Position numbers and translations under genes: made by a program. Shown here piece by piece: positions 46,530 through 55,473 of a DNA stretch of 64,000 bases. Under the pieces are notes generated by a model that did not search any database, was not told where the DNA came from, and saw only the letters and a program-made list of their open reading frames with translations. Every line of letters begins with the position of its first letter. Position 1 is the first letter of the stretch. The stretch lies in contig NZ_CP091037.1 in NCBI RefSeq assembly GCF_021534965.1, forward strand, positions 3,045,501-3,109,500, written 5' to 3'. The DNA is from Muricauda sp. SCSIO 65647 (GTDB lineage Bacteria; Bacteroidota; Bacteroidia; Flavobacteriales; Flavobacteriaceae).

Positions 46530-47990
46530 TTATTGGGCACCTAATTTTAGATATTGTTTTAGTATTTGAACGAACATAGTTTTCACCTCTTTGTATTCAC
46601 TGGTCTTAAACAATTCATTTAATATCAAAGTACTTACTATGCCTACCCCTATTTGTAAAACTAGAAGCTCAAACATTGACAAGTTCTCAATAAAAGAAAG
46701 AGGAAATACGACTGCAAAATTCATCAACCCGATACCTATAAACGGAGCCACCTGCCTTATTTGACCCAATAAATTCAAATCTATAAGTTTAGTTGTATAA
46801 AAGCTGTTAAGATATAGTTCAAAAAATGCAAAAACAATCAGGCCGTAAAGCATGACTTCAATACTGAACAGTACCGTCACAAATACCAAAGGCAGGAGAA
46901 TCAGTTTTTTTATTACTTCCAATTTTAGATAACGATCCGAATACCCCTTGACCATCAACAAATTTAGATTCAAGGTCTGCAAGGGATACAGTGTTCCGGA
47001 AACACATAATAATTGAAGATAAAAAATTGAGGTTTCCCATTTTTCGCCAATCAACAACAAGACCAATGGCTTGGCCATTGCAGCTAACATTAGTAAAAGT
47101 GTAAAGTTCAAAAAAGCCGCAAATCTTATGAACTTTATGAAAACACTTCTAAGTCGCGGTTTGTCATTTTGTATTTCAGACATCACAGGCAAACTTATTC
47201 TGCCCACGCCCAGCGCAATGTTTGACGAGATTGGGGTCTGAAATTGTTGGGCCCGTGTGAAATAACCCAGTGATTGAGTTGAAAAATATTTACCAATAAG
47301 CAAATAGTAGATATTGTTATAAACAGTGTTCAGCAAATCAGCGAACAGTAGCTTATAGCCAAAGTTAAAAAGTTCATTGAAGCTTTTTTTCGAAAATTTC
47401 AAAGAAGGTTTCCAGTTACTTTTAATCCAATAGAGCAAAACATTAATCATAGGTCTCAATACGGCATAAAGGACCAAACTCCATATACCGTATCCGGCAA
47501 AGGCAAATGCAATTGCTGTGATTCCGCTAGTGGTAATCGCAATTATAGATATGATTCCCTGCGTTTTGAAATCCATTTTTTTGATAAGAAGGGTGTTTTG
47601 AATGATGGTCAGCGAGTTAAGAATGAGCACTACTCCGACACAGCGAAACAGTAGTTTTAGACTAGGTTCGCCATAAAAATCGGCTATGAAACCAGAAAAA
47701 AGAAAAAGTATGGAATATAATACCATACCCATAACCACATTACAAATGAAAACGGTGCTGTAATCAACCTGACTGACATCAATTTTTCTAATAAGTGCTT
47801 TTTTTAATCCTCCATCTATCAAAAAAGCAGAAATGCTCAAAAAGGCGGTGATTATACCGATAAGACCAAAATCCCTGGGATCAAGTAAACGAGCTAAAAT
47901 AATCCCTACTAAAAACACGGCTCCTTGTCCGAAGACACCTTCAAACATTGACCAACTGAAACCATAAATGGCCTTTTTTTTAAGGGACAT
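46530..47990 (-). CDS. wzx: Wzx-type flippase (MOP superfamily), copy 2
   Basis: A 486-residue polytopic membrane protein starting SLKKKAIYGFSWSMFEGVFG. It shares many motifs with copy 1 (ILARLLDPRDFGLIGI, FNFGYKLLFADLLNT, LLIGEKWETSIFYLQLLCV, SIEVMLYGLIVFA) and has the same length, so the two are duplicates by descent or by import of a second unit. It overlaps the polymerase gene by 11 bases, a common flippase-polymerase pairing. Either copy could handle the main repeat unit; this one is beside wzy. Confidence 0.93.
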   Translation of the reverse strand: MSLKKKAIYGFSWSMFEGVFGQGAVFLVGIILARLLDPRDFGLIGIITAFLSISAFLIDGGLKKALIRKIDVSQVDYSTVFICNVVMGMVLYSILFLFSGFIADFYGEPSLKLLFRCVGVVLILNSLTIIQNTLLIKKMDFKTQGIISIIAITTSGITAIAFAFAGYGIWSLVLYAVLRPMINVLLYWIKSNWKPSLKFSKKSFNELFNFGYKLLFADLLNTVYNNIYYLLIGKYFSTQSLGYFTRAQQFQTPISSNIALGVGRISLPVMSEIQNDKPRLRSVFIKFIRFAAFLNFTLLLMLAAMAKPLVLLLIGEKWETSIFYLQLLCVSGTLYPLQTLNLNLLMVKGYSDRYLKLEVIKKLILLPLVFVTVLFSIEVMLYGLIVFAFFELYLNSFYTTKLIDLNLLGQIRQVAPFIGIGLMNFAVVFPLSFIENLSMFELLVLQIGVGIVSTLILNELFKTSEYKEVKTMFVQILKQYLKLGAQ

Positions 47991-49212
47991 TCAGTATTGA
48001 TTTTTGATTTGCCGAATGTTTTTTCTCTAATCGTTGTTGTATGCCAATCATTAAAAAGAAAAACATCATGGCAGAACTGGCCTTGTAGAATACAAAAACA
48101 TTATTATAAAACAGAAAGATAAAGAAGAACAAGAAGTTCAACTTTATAAACTGATTTTTAGAGAATCTCCTCAATAATGATGTAGCTTTAAACAAGGGTA
48201 GTACAAAAACCAATATGACCACTCCCCCGATAAAAAAGCCATGTTCGGCCAAGGCCTCTACATAGGTATTGTGGGTAAACAAACCTGTTTTAGAATAACG
48301 AGGAAACTGCCCGAGCCCTAAACCTAGAAAGGGATGGTCCATAAAAGCTTCCAGACCTAATTCAACCAATGCACCCCTCGCGTCCCTATCTGTTGCCTCG
48401 ACCCTTCCCCTGATACTCGATTGACTATAAACCCCAATGAATTGAATGGCCAAGAATATGGTAATAATTCCTAGACTCAAAAACCGTAAAACCTTGATAT
48501 AACTTTTTTGATGAGCCGAGTTTACCACCCAATACCAAAAGATAACATTGATGATTAGAATAAAAAGCAGCCCTGAACGTGATTGGGTGACGAAAGACAT
48601 GGCCAACATCAGCGGAGGCAATAAAAGTAATCCCAAATAGGTGAACCTATTTTTATAGAGCAGATGCAAACGAAACAATGAAAAATTGGCAAATAAACTG
48701 ATGTATGAATAATAATTGGCATTGTTTAAAAAATCACCTCTTGAGACAGTGGGGTTTATGAATCCTATTAGGCTAAAGTTGCCAACACGATATTCAAAGA
48801 AAATCAAAAGCACAATGCTGGTGATAAATCCAAAATGAAAAAAGCGCTCAAACCTGTCATCTTGGTTAAAGCTTAAGGCAATGAAAGCGCACATAAATGA
48901 GGCAATCATTTTTGGGAAGTCATTGGTAAAACTTGTTGCACTATAATTGGGGTAAAAAAACGACAGTAGTGATAAACCTATAAAAAGAGAATATAGGCCT
49001 ATTTCCGTATTGATTTTTCGAAGATTTTGACGGTACTGTATCAGAGCGATCAAAAAAAGTGCCGGGGTTAACCCATATAGCGCAACATTTTGCAATCCTG
49101 TATAAGTGCCCGAAAAAAAGGTGACTACAGTAATGTAAATGAATAAACCCAATAGCCAATCTGATGGGTTTTTACGGTGTTGTCTCCTATTTCTGTTCAC
49201 TTGTTTGGTCAC
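47980..49212 (-). CDS. wzy: O-antigen polymerase/ligase family protein (probable Wzy)
   Basis: A 410-residue membrane protein with about ten to twelve helices and a large periplasmic loop between late helices. The loop carries DHPFLGLGLGQFPRYSKTG and THNTYVEALAEHGFF near 295-325, the typical Wzy_C/O-antigen ligase signature. In a Wzx/Wzy locus it links repeat units in the periplasm; WaaL-type ligase activity cannot be excluded by sequence. The start is GTG at 49212, since the next Met is inside the protein. A possible -7 box is at 49324-49331. The gene overlaps wzx copy 2 by 11 bases. Confidence 0.88.
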   Translation of the reverse strand: MTKQVNRNRRQHRKNPSDWLLGLFIYITVVTFFSGTYTGLQNVALYGLTPALFLIALIQYRQNLRKINTEIGLYSLFIGLSLLSFFYPNYSATSFTNDFPKMIASFMCAFIALSFNQDDRFERFFHFGFITSIVLLIFFEYRVGNFSLIGFINPTVSRGDFLNNANYYSYISLFANFSLFRLHLLYKNRFTYLGLLLLPPLMLAMSFVTQSRSGLLFILIINVIFWYWVVNSAHQKSYIKVLRFLSLGIITIFLAIQFIGVYSQSSIRGRVEATDRDARGALVELGLEAFMDHPFLGLGLGQFPRYSKTGLFTHNTYVEALAEHGFFIGGVVILVFVLPLFKATSLLRRFSKNQFIKLNFLFFFIFLFYNNVFVFYKASSAMMFFFLMIGIQQRLEKKHSANQKSILNVP

Positions 49213-49323
49213 TTAAATTGCTGAATGGATATAAAGTTAAGTGTATTACCCTCGATTTTTCAAACCTAATGGAGGAAGGTCCAGAAAAAACGACGACCAA
49301 CTTTAAAATTTACATTTAAAGGC

Positions 49324-49331
49324 CAAATGTA
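49324..49331 (-). promoter_or_regulatory. Possible -7 box upstream of wzy
   Basis: Minus-strand TACATTTG matches TAnnTTTG and lies immediately downstream of the terminator of the beta-helix gene, 112 bases before the wzy start. No -33 TTG is seen at the usual distance; the neighbouring T-run sits there instead. Confidence 0.33.
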
Positions 49332-49335
49332 GCAT

Positions 49336-49365
49336 AAAAAAAATTCCGCCATTTTGATGGCGGAA
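49336..49365 (-). terminator. Rho-independent terminator of the beta-helix lipoprotein gene
   Basis: TTCCGCCAT (49344-49352) pairs with ATGGCGGAA (49357-49365) around a four-base loop, and on the minus strand the stem is followed by eight T residues (49343-49336). This is a textbook terminator 47 bases after the stop codon. It isolates the beta-helix gene from wzy downstream. Confidence 0.88.
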
Positions 49366-49411
49366 CCTTAACAAGTGTCTTCGGTCTTAAAAGATTGGTT
49401 ATATCATTTTT

Positions 49412-51769
49412 TTATTGCTCATAGGCTCCTATACTCCAGCCATTACCAGTTGGTCTTGGATTACCATCATGGTCTTTATCAGAACTCTGTAAATATGACC
49501 TAGCATCTCTACCCATATCGGCCAAAGGACTACCGGATGGTATTGTTAAATCATTGTTGAGCTGCGGATTCAATGAAGTAACATTTGTTCCTGATGGGAG
49601 AGCGAAGTCTACATTATAAAAATTGACATGGTCAAATACAGCATTCAGGGCAAAACCTTCATTTTCCCTACTACCAGTAAGTGAACCCGTAACATTACTA
49701 ATAGAGCAATTTATAAGATAAATGGCTTCCATAGGTCGGTCAATTTGAAAAACATGTGCGGCACCATCAAAAGTTCCTCCAATAATGTAGTTGGTTCCTG
49801 CTGCACCATTGTCATATTGAAATCCAAAATCGACAAATGCATTATTAAAGGCACCTACATTTCTAATAATAGGATTTATGAAATAGTTATCCGTTCCTGG
49901 TCCGGTAGCACGAGTACCACCACATTCTGTATCGCCACCTCTAAAATTAATGCCGCCACTATTCAGCATTTTGATATTGTAAAGCAGATTACGATCTGAG
50001 CCTGTTGTAACTGACACCTCAGATTCAAAAGCGCTACCACTTCCTTGTAGTGTGACATCTCTGATAATATTGTCATCACTATCACTATAAATTCTCATTC
50101 TCATATTTTCGATATACCCTCCCTCAATAAGGTTATTGGTGGAACCACACTTGATGTCGAAACCTCTACTAGGATGAGAAAGACCAGATACTCGATAGCT
50201 TTCAAAATTTCTAACAGTGATATTATGTGATCTATAAATCAATTGATGATAATCAGTGGGATTACCATCCTTAGTTGCATAAACTCTATTATTCTCCATC
50301 AAAGAATCGTCAGAGCCGATATACTCGATACCCACGTGACCAGCATCAAAGACAATGCAGTTCTTTATTACTGCATTAGTGGCATTGACAAGCCTTATTC
50401 CGTTGCCATTAAGATTACCATTAGGTTCTGGAAGAGTAGTCGGATCCATCCAATCGACGTTTGTAGGATCCCAATTGCCGGTTTCATTACTTACACAGTT
50501 AATGAATTGAACACCTGTAGTTGGCTCATCTGAATCAAAGCTATACTGTTGATACTGAGCCATAAAGTTTTCAACGTGAATGTAGCTATGGTCTACATTA
50601 AATGCTCTGTCGTCATTATCAGGGTCATTGTCACTTCCCCGATTTGTTTGTATCAGGGGCATTACATCACTGGGCAACACACCACCATCTGCATCAAAAT
50701 CCTCTTTGGTATAGGTAGAGAAGACCGTTGATATAATATCATTGGGTGAGTTACGATATCCGATGATGCGAATAGGCTTTGAAGCTGTACCACTGCGTCT
50801 TGAAAAGAGATTCACATCACCATAATTACCGGCCTTTACCCAAACGATATCACCAGGTTGTGCATAATCGATTGCTTTTTGAATACTGCTAAATGCGGCA
50901 CCTTCACTGAGGCCATCATTTGAATTATTACCATCAACCCGAACATAATAATTTGTGTCACCAGTTCTGTCTGTAGTATCGTTGTTATTATCATTATTAT
51001 TGTCATCATTATTTGACTCATCTCCTGACCCTGAACCTTCATCATTATTATTTGAGTCATTGGAATCACTTGAATCGCTTGAATCTTCAGAACTTTCGTC
51101 TCCGGTATCATCAGTATTGTCTTCAGCATTTTGGTCACCATTTCCTGGGGTGCCCAAATAGGTCAATGTCAATTTTGGTACAACATCATTTACATTTTCT
51201 CTTGAGGCTACGGCTACGTCGTTGCCATCACGCTGCACCAAAACCATGTTTAACTCTTCTGCGGTGATATCATCGGCATTGAGTTCTATTTCAAAAGCTC
51301 CTTCACCACTCTCAACAATTACTGATCCCAGTAATAGGGTTTCTTGGGGAGCGTTTGCTGAAGTTAAGTTGTCTTCAGTCCACTCGGTATCATTTCCTTC
51401 ATGGGCCTCAAAAGTACCATGACCAGCATCTTGCGAAACAGTTAGTGAAAGCTTTGCTTCTTGTAGGGGGCCATTGACCTCACTCAAATCAAAGGTGAGG
51501 TAACTTTTACGACGACCATTCTCTATTCGTATGATATCGACATCATAACCTTGGCCGTCTTGAACATAGGCGTCTTGTGTTGGCACAAAGGTCTTGGTCA
51601 AAAGTGTTAGACCATCGTTCTCATTTTCAGAAGCATTGTCAATATTGTTCTCAATGTCTTCAGCGACCGCTTCTTTAAAAAGATCGGAATCCTTGCTGCA
51701 CGAAATGTTTAAAAATAAAAGAAAAACAAAAAGAATCAAGCCAATGAATTTGGTGGGGATAAAATTCAT
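49412..51769 (-). CDS. Parallel beta-helix lipoprotein with N-terminal DNRLRE/CBM96-like domain (possible polysaccharide lyase)
   Basis: A 785-residue surface or periplasmic lipoprotein. The signal ends in FLNISCSKDSD, with lipobox Cys24. Residues about 55-205 look like a DNRLRE/CBM96-type beta domain (FVPTQDAYVQDGQGYDV, RKSYLTFDLSEV). Residues about 210-270 are an extreme Asp/Ser/Asn/Glu linker. From about 273 a right-handed parallel beta-helix begins (YYVRVDGNNSNDGLSEGAAF, then repeated turns such as NAVIKNCIVFDAGHVGIEYI). The end, DHDGNPRPTGNGWSIGAYEQ, is the choice-of-anchor-Q type. By fold it fits lyases of uronic-acid polymers, in keeping with the ManNAcA/GalA sugars encoded here, but no catalytic residues can be pinned down. 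It has its own terminator. Confidence 0.85.
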   Translation of the reverse strand: MNFIPTKFIGLILFVFLLFLNISCSKDSDLFKEAVAEDIENNIDNASENENDGLTLLTKTFVPTQDAYVQDGQGYDVDIIRIENGRRKSYLTFDLSEVNGPLQEAKLSLTVSQDAGHGTFEAHEGNDTEWTEDNLTSANAPQETLLLGSVIVESGEGAFEIELNADDITAEELNMVLVQRDGNDVAVASRENVNDVVPKLTLTYLGTPGNGDQNAEDNTDDTGDESSEDSSDSSDSNDSNNNDEGSGSGDESNNDDNNNDNNNDTTDRTGDTNYYVRVDGNNSNDGLSEGAAFSSIQKAIDYAQPGDIVWVKAGNYGDVNLFSRRSGTASKPIRIIGYRNSPNDIISTVFSTYTKEDFDADGGVLPSDVMPLIQTNRGSDNDPDNDDRAFNVDHSYIHVENFMAQYQQYSFDSDEPTTGVQFINCVSNETGNWDPTNVDWMDPTTLPEPNGNLNGNGIRLVNATNAVIKNCIVFDAGHVGIEYIGSDDSLMENNRVYATKDGNPTDYHQLIYRSHNITVRNFESYRVSGLSHPSRGFDIKCGSTNNLIEGGYIENMRMRIYSDSDDNIIRDVTLQGSGSAFESEVSVTTGSDRNLLYNIKMLNSGGINFRGGDTECGGTRATGPGTDNYFINPIIRNVGAFNNAFVDFGFQYDNGAAGTNYIIGGTFDGAAHVFQIDRPMEAIYLINCSISNVTGSLTGSRENEGFALNAVFDHVNFYNVDFALPSGTNVTSLNPQLNNDLTIPSGSPLADMGRDARSYLQSSDKDHDGNPRPTGNGWSIGAYEQ

Positions 51770-52089
51770 AAGTTAAGTAAATTAAGTTATAAGTGCCATT
51801 TGGGAATGTAAAATTAGACTATAAATTTTTACCATCGATAAAAAGCCTAATTTTTTCGATGAAATGCACTACCTCCAACTATTCCCAAAAAAATTTTTCA
51901 TACATCAGGGGTAATACGTGATGAACCGTACATTTGGATCGTTGAAATACTGTTTTTAACATTGGCTTAAGAGTATCTTCGACGAATGGTCATTTTTTTT
52001 AACAACTTCTGCATTTTCAAAAAATATTTTCTTTTGAACATTGTCTTTTTGCTAGTTGGCGTTGTACGAATGAGCACACTTCGGCAGGT
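51770..52089 (-). other. Intergenic region (320 bases) upstream of the beta-helix gene
   Basis: AT-rich with several T-runs and no open frame that looks like a gene. A search by eye for CAAAnnTA (the minus-strand -7 box) gave no exact match; CAAAAAATA near 52017 is one base too long. An inverted repeat ATCGATAAAAA/TTTTTTCGAT (51834-51860) lies 65-91 bases before the start codon and could be an operator or leader hairpin. Confidence 0.5.
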
Positions 52090-53112
52090 CTATTTTTCTA
52101 GACTTTCCTTGACTATTTTTGCGATTTCTTCATGCCACTGATCAAGAGGTGCACAAAAGGCAGTTTTATCATCAATAAACTTCTGGTCGTATCCCTCAAT
52201 ACCATATGGTGTGGTTATGAATCTGATATTGTTTTCTAGGTAGGTCTTGATTTTTATTTTAACTCCACCACCAATGATATCCGGATTGATATAAAGACCA
52301 TTTTTAAGATAGGGCCATCCATTTCCATCGTAAAATCCGTGTCCCCATATTTTATTTTTTTTATCATGGTAACCATTTGATCCATAACCGAATAGGTGGA
52401 AATGTAAATTGGGGTAAACCGCTCGAAGTTGTGGCCAAATATGTGATATAAACTGGTCAAGTGACTTTTTTTTATGGGACTCAACACCACCAAAATAGAC
52501 CAGCCGGGTGATGGGCCATAAGCTTTCTTTGGGCGTTTCTTTTTTATCTACTCCAACACCCCATAATATACTATTGGTACGCCCAGTTTCTGCCACATAA
52601 AAAGATTCGTCTTCCGTGCTCAAGAAAATAGGAGTGGTATTGGCGTCTGCGAAAATTTCCTTTTCAAGTCGGGTAAATATTTTTAGTTGCTTTGAGAACT
52701 TGTGATCGAGAGATATGTTCAGCTCTTGCCTTCTAATAGCAATGCGATAAAAGCAGTTATGAAACCTGACCTGTAAATGTGCTTTGGGGTATTTCTCCCT
52801 TACAGCCCTATAGAAAATGGTATCCCCACAGAAAATGTTGCTATAGCTCTTTGCCAACTCAAGCCTGTCGAGCATCTTTTTTGTAACCTCGGTACCTGGT
52901 CTATTTTGAAGAATCATCCTGAACCGATGTGACATCGACACTCTTTTTCTATCTATGAAAAAATGGTTCCCGATAAGGTCGTTGGCGGTTTCATAGCTGT
53001 ACCAAACAAAGTGATCGATTTCTGAAGCGGGCACGCGTTTATAATCTTCGCTTACCACTATACCATAACCATTGAGCTTTGAAATTTCATGTGGAAACAG
53101 GTACAGGTTCAT
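52090..53112 (-). CDS. GT-B fold glycosyltransferase (Glyco_trans_1_4-like)
   Basis: A 340-residue protein. The C-terminal half has ITRLVYFGGVESHKKKSLDQ near 203, LHFHLFGYGSNGYHDK near 238 and a late GGGVKIKIKTYLENNIRFITT near 280 followed by GIEGY. That GVKIK..E/TP.G.EG pattern is common to a group of GT4-like enzymes that use a truncated donor site. The N-terminus FPHEISKLNGYGIVVSEDYK resembles an acceptor domain. Specificity unknown. It lies upstream of the beta-helix gene on the minus strand, separated by 320 bases of non-coding sequence. Confidence 0.78.
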   Translation of the reverse strand: MNLYLFPHEISKLNGYGIVVSEDYKRVPASEIDHFVWYSYETANDLIGNHFFIDRKRVSMSHRFRMILQNRPGTEVTKKMLDRLELAKSYSNIFCGDTIFYRAVREKYPKAHLQVRFHNCFYRIAIRRQELNISLDHKFSKQLKIFTRLEKEIFADANTTPIFLSTEDESFYVAETGRTNSILWGVGVDKKETPKESLWPITRLVYFGGVESHKKKSLDQFISHIWPQLRAVYPNLHFHLFGYGSNGYHDKKNKIWGHGFYDGNGWPYLKNGLYINPDIIGGGVKIKIKTYLENNIRFITTPYGIEGYDQKFIDDKTAFCAPLDQWHEEIAKIVKESLEK

Positions 53113-53199
53113 AACGGGAACAAATTACATTCTCTATTTCAAAAACGAGTGGGCGAAGGGCCAAAAAGAACAGGTAAGTCATTGGATCTGATAAGAACA

Positions 53200-54300
53200 T
53201 CACTCTGTTAGTTCTTCGAACAGCCGAACCCAACTATCGGATATTTTATCTATCGATAGCTCATTGACGAACTTCTTATTGGCTTCTGAAAGCTCTCGTC
53301 TTTTCTCATTGTTTTTTAAGAGAGACACGATTTTTTCAGCCATTTTGTCACAATCGAAAGCGGGTATCAAATAGCCATTTTCATCATTTCTGATTATTTC
53401 ATTTGGCCCTGTGGGTACATCAAAGCTAAGTAGTGGCAGGTTACTTGCCATCGCTTCGAGCAATACCATCGGAAATCCCTCAAACGAAGAGGTCATTACG
53501 AATAGGCTATATTGGGCGTATAAGCTATAGATATCATTTGAATGGCCCTTCAGAACCACTTTTCCATCGAGTTTTTTTTCTGAGATTTTCTCGCGGATAT
53601 ATTCCTTAAAATCACCTGATCCATAGATGTGCCATTCATGGTCTGGGCATTCGTCAAAGATTTTTTGAGCCACATCAAGAGTAAGTGAATGAAAGTTCTT
53701 TGATTCATCAAGTCTTCCGACACTGAGTATTTTTTTTGAGTTGATACTGTAACCATTGTCGAGCTTTAAAATGACCCTATCAAGGGGATTATAGATTTGT
53801 ACCACCTTTTTCGCTTTTGTCTTCTTGAGGTATGTACGCCTATCGGCCTTTGTAAGGGTGACTACGGCATTGGCGAAATAACTTGCCAATTGTTCATTGA
53901 GATTTTTAAAGGGTACTCTATACCCCCTAAAGCTTGAGTGCGACCAATAAACCAATTTGGTTTTTTTATATTGAGATGAAAGTACCCCCAATAAACCCAT
54001 GTTGAAACCACAGACCACAAGAATGTCTAGGGCATGAGTATCGATTTTGTGCCTAAGGCCCTTAAGGGCTTGCGACAATCCACGAGCCATGCTTTTAGGT
54101 CTGTCCAACAGGTCATGCACCAAGAGTTGCTCATTCCAATGAAACCCACCATCCATCTTGCTGGGATGAAAGCTGAACAAATGAATCTCATATTGCCCTT
54201 TTTGCACCAAAGCATCGCTTACAATTGACGTCACCCGGGGAATACCCCCTGTTTCATCAACCTTGCCGAGCAAAAAACCGATTGTTAACTTTTTCGACAT
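53200..54300 (-). CDS. GT4 glycosyltransferase, paralogue B
   Basis: A 366-residue GT-B enzyme from ATG 54300 (MSKKLTIGFLLGKVDETGGI); a longer frame to 54330 was rejected. The donor domain holds KILSVGRLDESKNFHSLTLD near 192 and MTSSFEGFPMVLLEAMASNL near 275 with the EX7E pair. It is a close paralogue of the gene at 45375-46487. A 95-base gap separates it from the 4-epimerase gene upstream. The two copies sit in different sub-operons, each beside its own set of genes, so they may add the same sugar in two contexts. Confidence 0.88.
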   Translation of the reverse strand: MSKKLTIGFLLGKVDETGGIPRVTSIVSDALVQKGQYEIHLFSFHPSKMDGGFHWNEQLLVHDLLDRPKSMARGLSQALKGLRHKIDTHALDILVVCGFNMGLLGVLSSQYKKTKLVYWSHSSFRGYRVPFKNLNEQLASYFANAVVTLTKADRRTYLKKTKAKKVVQIYNPLDRVILKLDNGYSINSKKILSVGRLDESKNFHSLTLDVAQKIFDECPDHEWHIYGSGDFKEYIREKISEKKLDGKVVLKGHSNDIYSLYAQYSLFVMTSSFEGFPMVLLEAMASNLPLLSFDVPTGPNEIIRNDENGYLIPAFDCDKMAEKIVSLLKNNEKRRELSEANKKFVNELSIDKISDSWVRLFEELTE

Positions 54301-54395
54301 AGTTATTGAATGCAAGCATGATTGAACCAATAAACAGCCTTGTCAAACTTGAACTGACCGGAATAATGGGCAGAGGCATGTTTACAGAATCATTT

Positions 54396-55421
54396 TCAAT
54401 TAAAATAGTGCCGATACCAATCGACAAAGTTTTTCACACCTACCTCGATGGGGGTGTTCGGTCTGTACTGATAATCCTCGACCAAATCATCGACGTTGGC
54501 CCAAGTGTTTTCAATGTCACCAGGTTGTAGTGGCAGCATTTCCATCTTGGCTTTTTTGCCCAGTTGCTTTTCTATCTCCTTGATAAAATCGATTAGGTTA
54601 ATCGATTGGGTATTGCCAATGTTATAGATTTTGTAAAGCTGATTGGTTTCTTTGCGTTCGGTGACATCTTGTGTCAGTACTTGTACCACTCCTTCCGCAA
54701 TATCTTTGACATACGTGAAATCTCTTTTCATGTGGCCATGGTTAAACACCTTAAGGGGTTTGTCATTGGCAATGGCATCAGTGAAGAGAAACATGGCCAT
54801 ATCTGGTCTTCCCCATGGACCATAGACAGTGAAAAAACGGAGTCCAGTAGTGGATAATCCATATAGATGACTATAGGTGTGGGCCATGAGTTCGTTGCTC
54901 TTTTTGCTGGCGGCATATATACTTATGGGGTGATCGACATTGTCGTGCACCGAAAACGGAATCTTGTCGTTCAAACCATACACGCTTGAGCTACTGGCAT
55001 AGACCAAGTGTTTTATCTTATGGTTTTTACAACATTCCAAAATATTTAAAAAACCAACAATATTGCTATCTATATAGGCCCTTGGATTTTCCAAACTGTA
55101 ACGGACCCCCACTTGGGCGGCCAAGTTGCAGACCACATCAAAGTTCTCTTCCCCAAAAATTTTTGATAGAGAGTTGCTATCATCAAGAGATGATCTGACA
55201 AATGTAAAATGTTCACCGTGAGCAGTGCTTTGCACTTTTTTCGAAAACATCTGGGCTTCTTTCTCAGGAATGCCCAATTGGCTCAATCGATCGAGCTTCA
55301 ATTGTGGATCGTAGTAATCGTTGATGTTGTCAAGACCGACAACCACATACCCTTTGGCCAACAAGAGCTTGCATAAGTGAAGACCAATAAAACCTGCTGC
55401 TCCAGTGACCAATATTTTCAT
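54396..55421 (-). CDS. UDP-glucuronate 4-epimerase-like SDR
   Basis: A 341-residue extended SDR that would convert UDP-GlcA to UDP-GalA. The dinucleotide loop VTGAAGFIGLHLCKLL, DNINDYYDPQLKLDRL near 38, the catalytic YAASKKSNELMAHTY near 165 and RFFTVYGPWGRPDMA near 190 are the usual UDP-GlcA 4-epimerase features. It follows the UDP-glucose dehydrogenase gene by 52 bases, giving a two-step route UDP-Glc to UDP-GlcA to UDP-GalA. Specificity is inferred from motifs and neighbour. Confidence 0.9.
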   Translation of the reverse strand: MKILVTGAAGFIGLHLCKLLLAKGYVVVGLDNINDYYDPQLKLDRLSQLGIPEKEAQMFSKKVQSTAHGEHFTFVRSSLDDSNSLSKIFGEENFDVVCNLAAQVGVRYSLENPRAYIDSNIVGFLNILECCKNHKIKHLVYASSSSVYGLNDKIPFSVHDNVDHPISIYAASKKSNELMAHTYSHLYGLSTTGLRFFTVYGPWGRPDMAMFLFTDAIANDKPLKVFNHGHMKRDFTYVKDIAEGVVQVLTQDVTERKETNQLYKIYNIGNTQSINLIDFIKEIEKQLGKKAKMEMLPLQPGDIENTWANVDDLVEDYQYRPNTPIEVGVKNFVDWYRHYFN

Positions 55422-55473
55422 TTGCAGCTATATTTCATAAAGTCGAAAATTCCTAAAAATGAGTCGTAAGCTT

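Noticed and set aside
50950-51135. Short repeats resembling a direct-repeat array
   Set aside because: They are in-frame Asp/Ser/Asn codons of the beta-helix lipoprotein linker, with no equal spacers, so not CRISPR.
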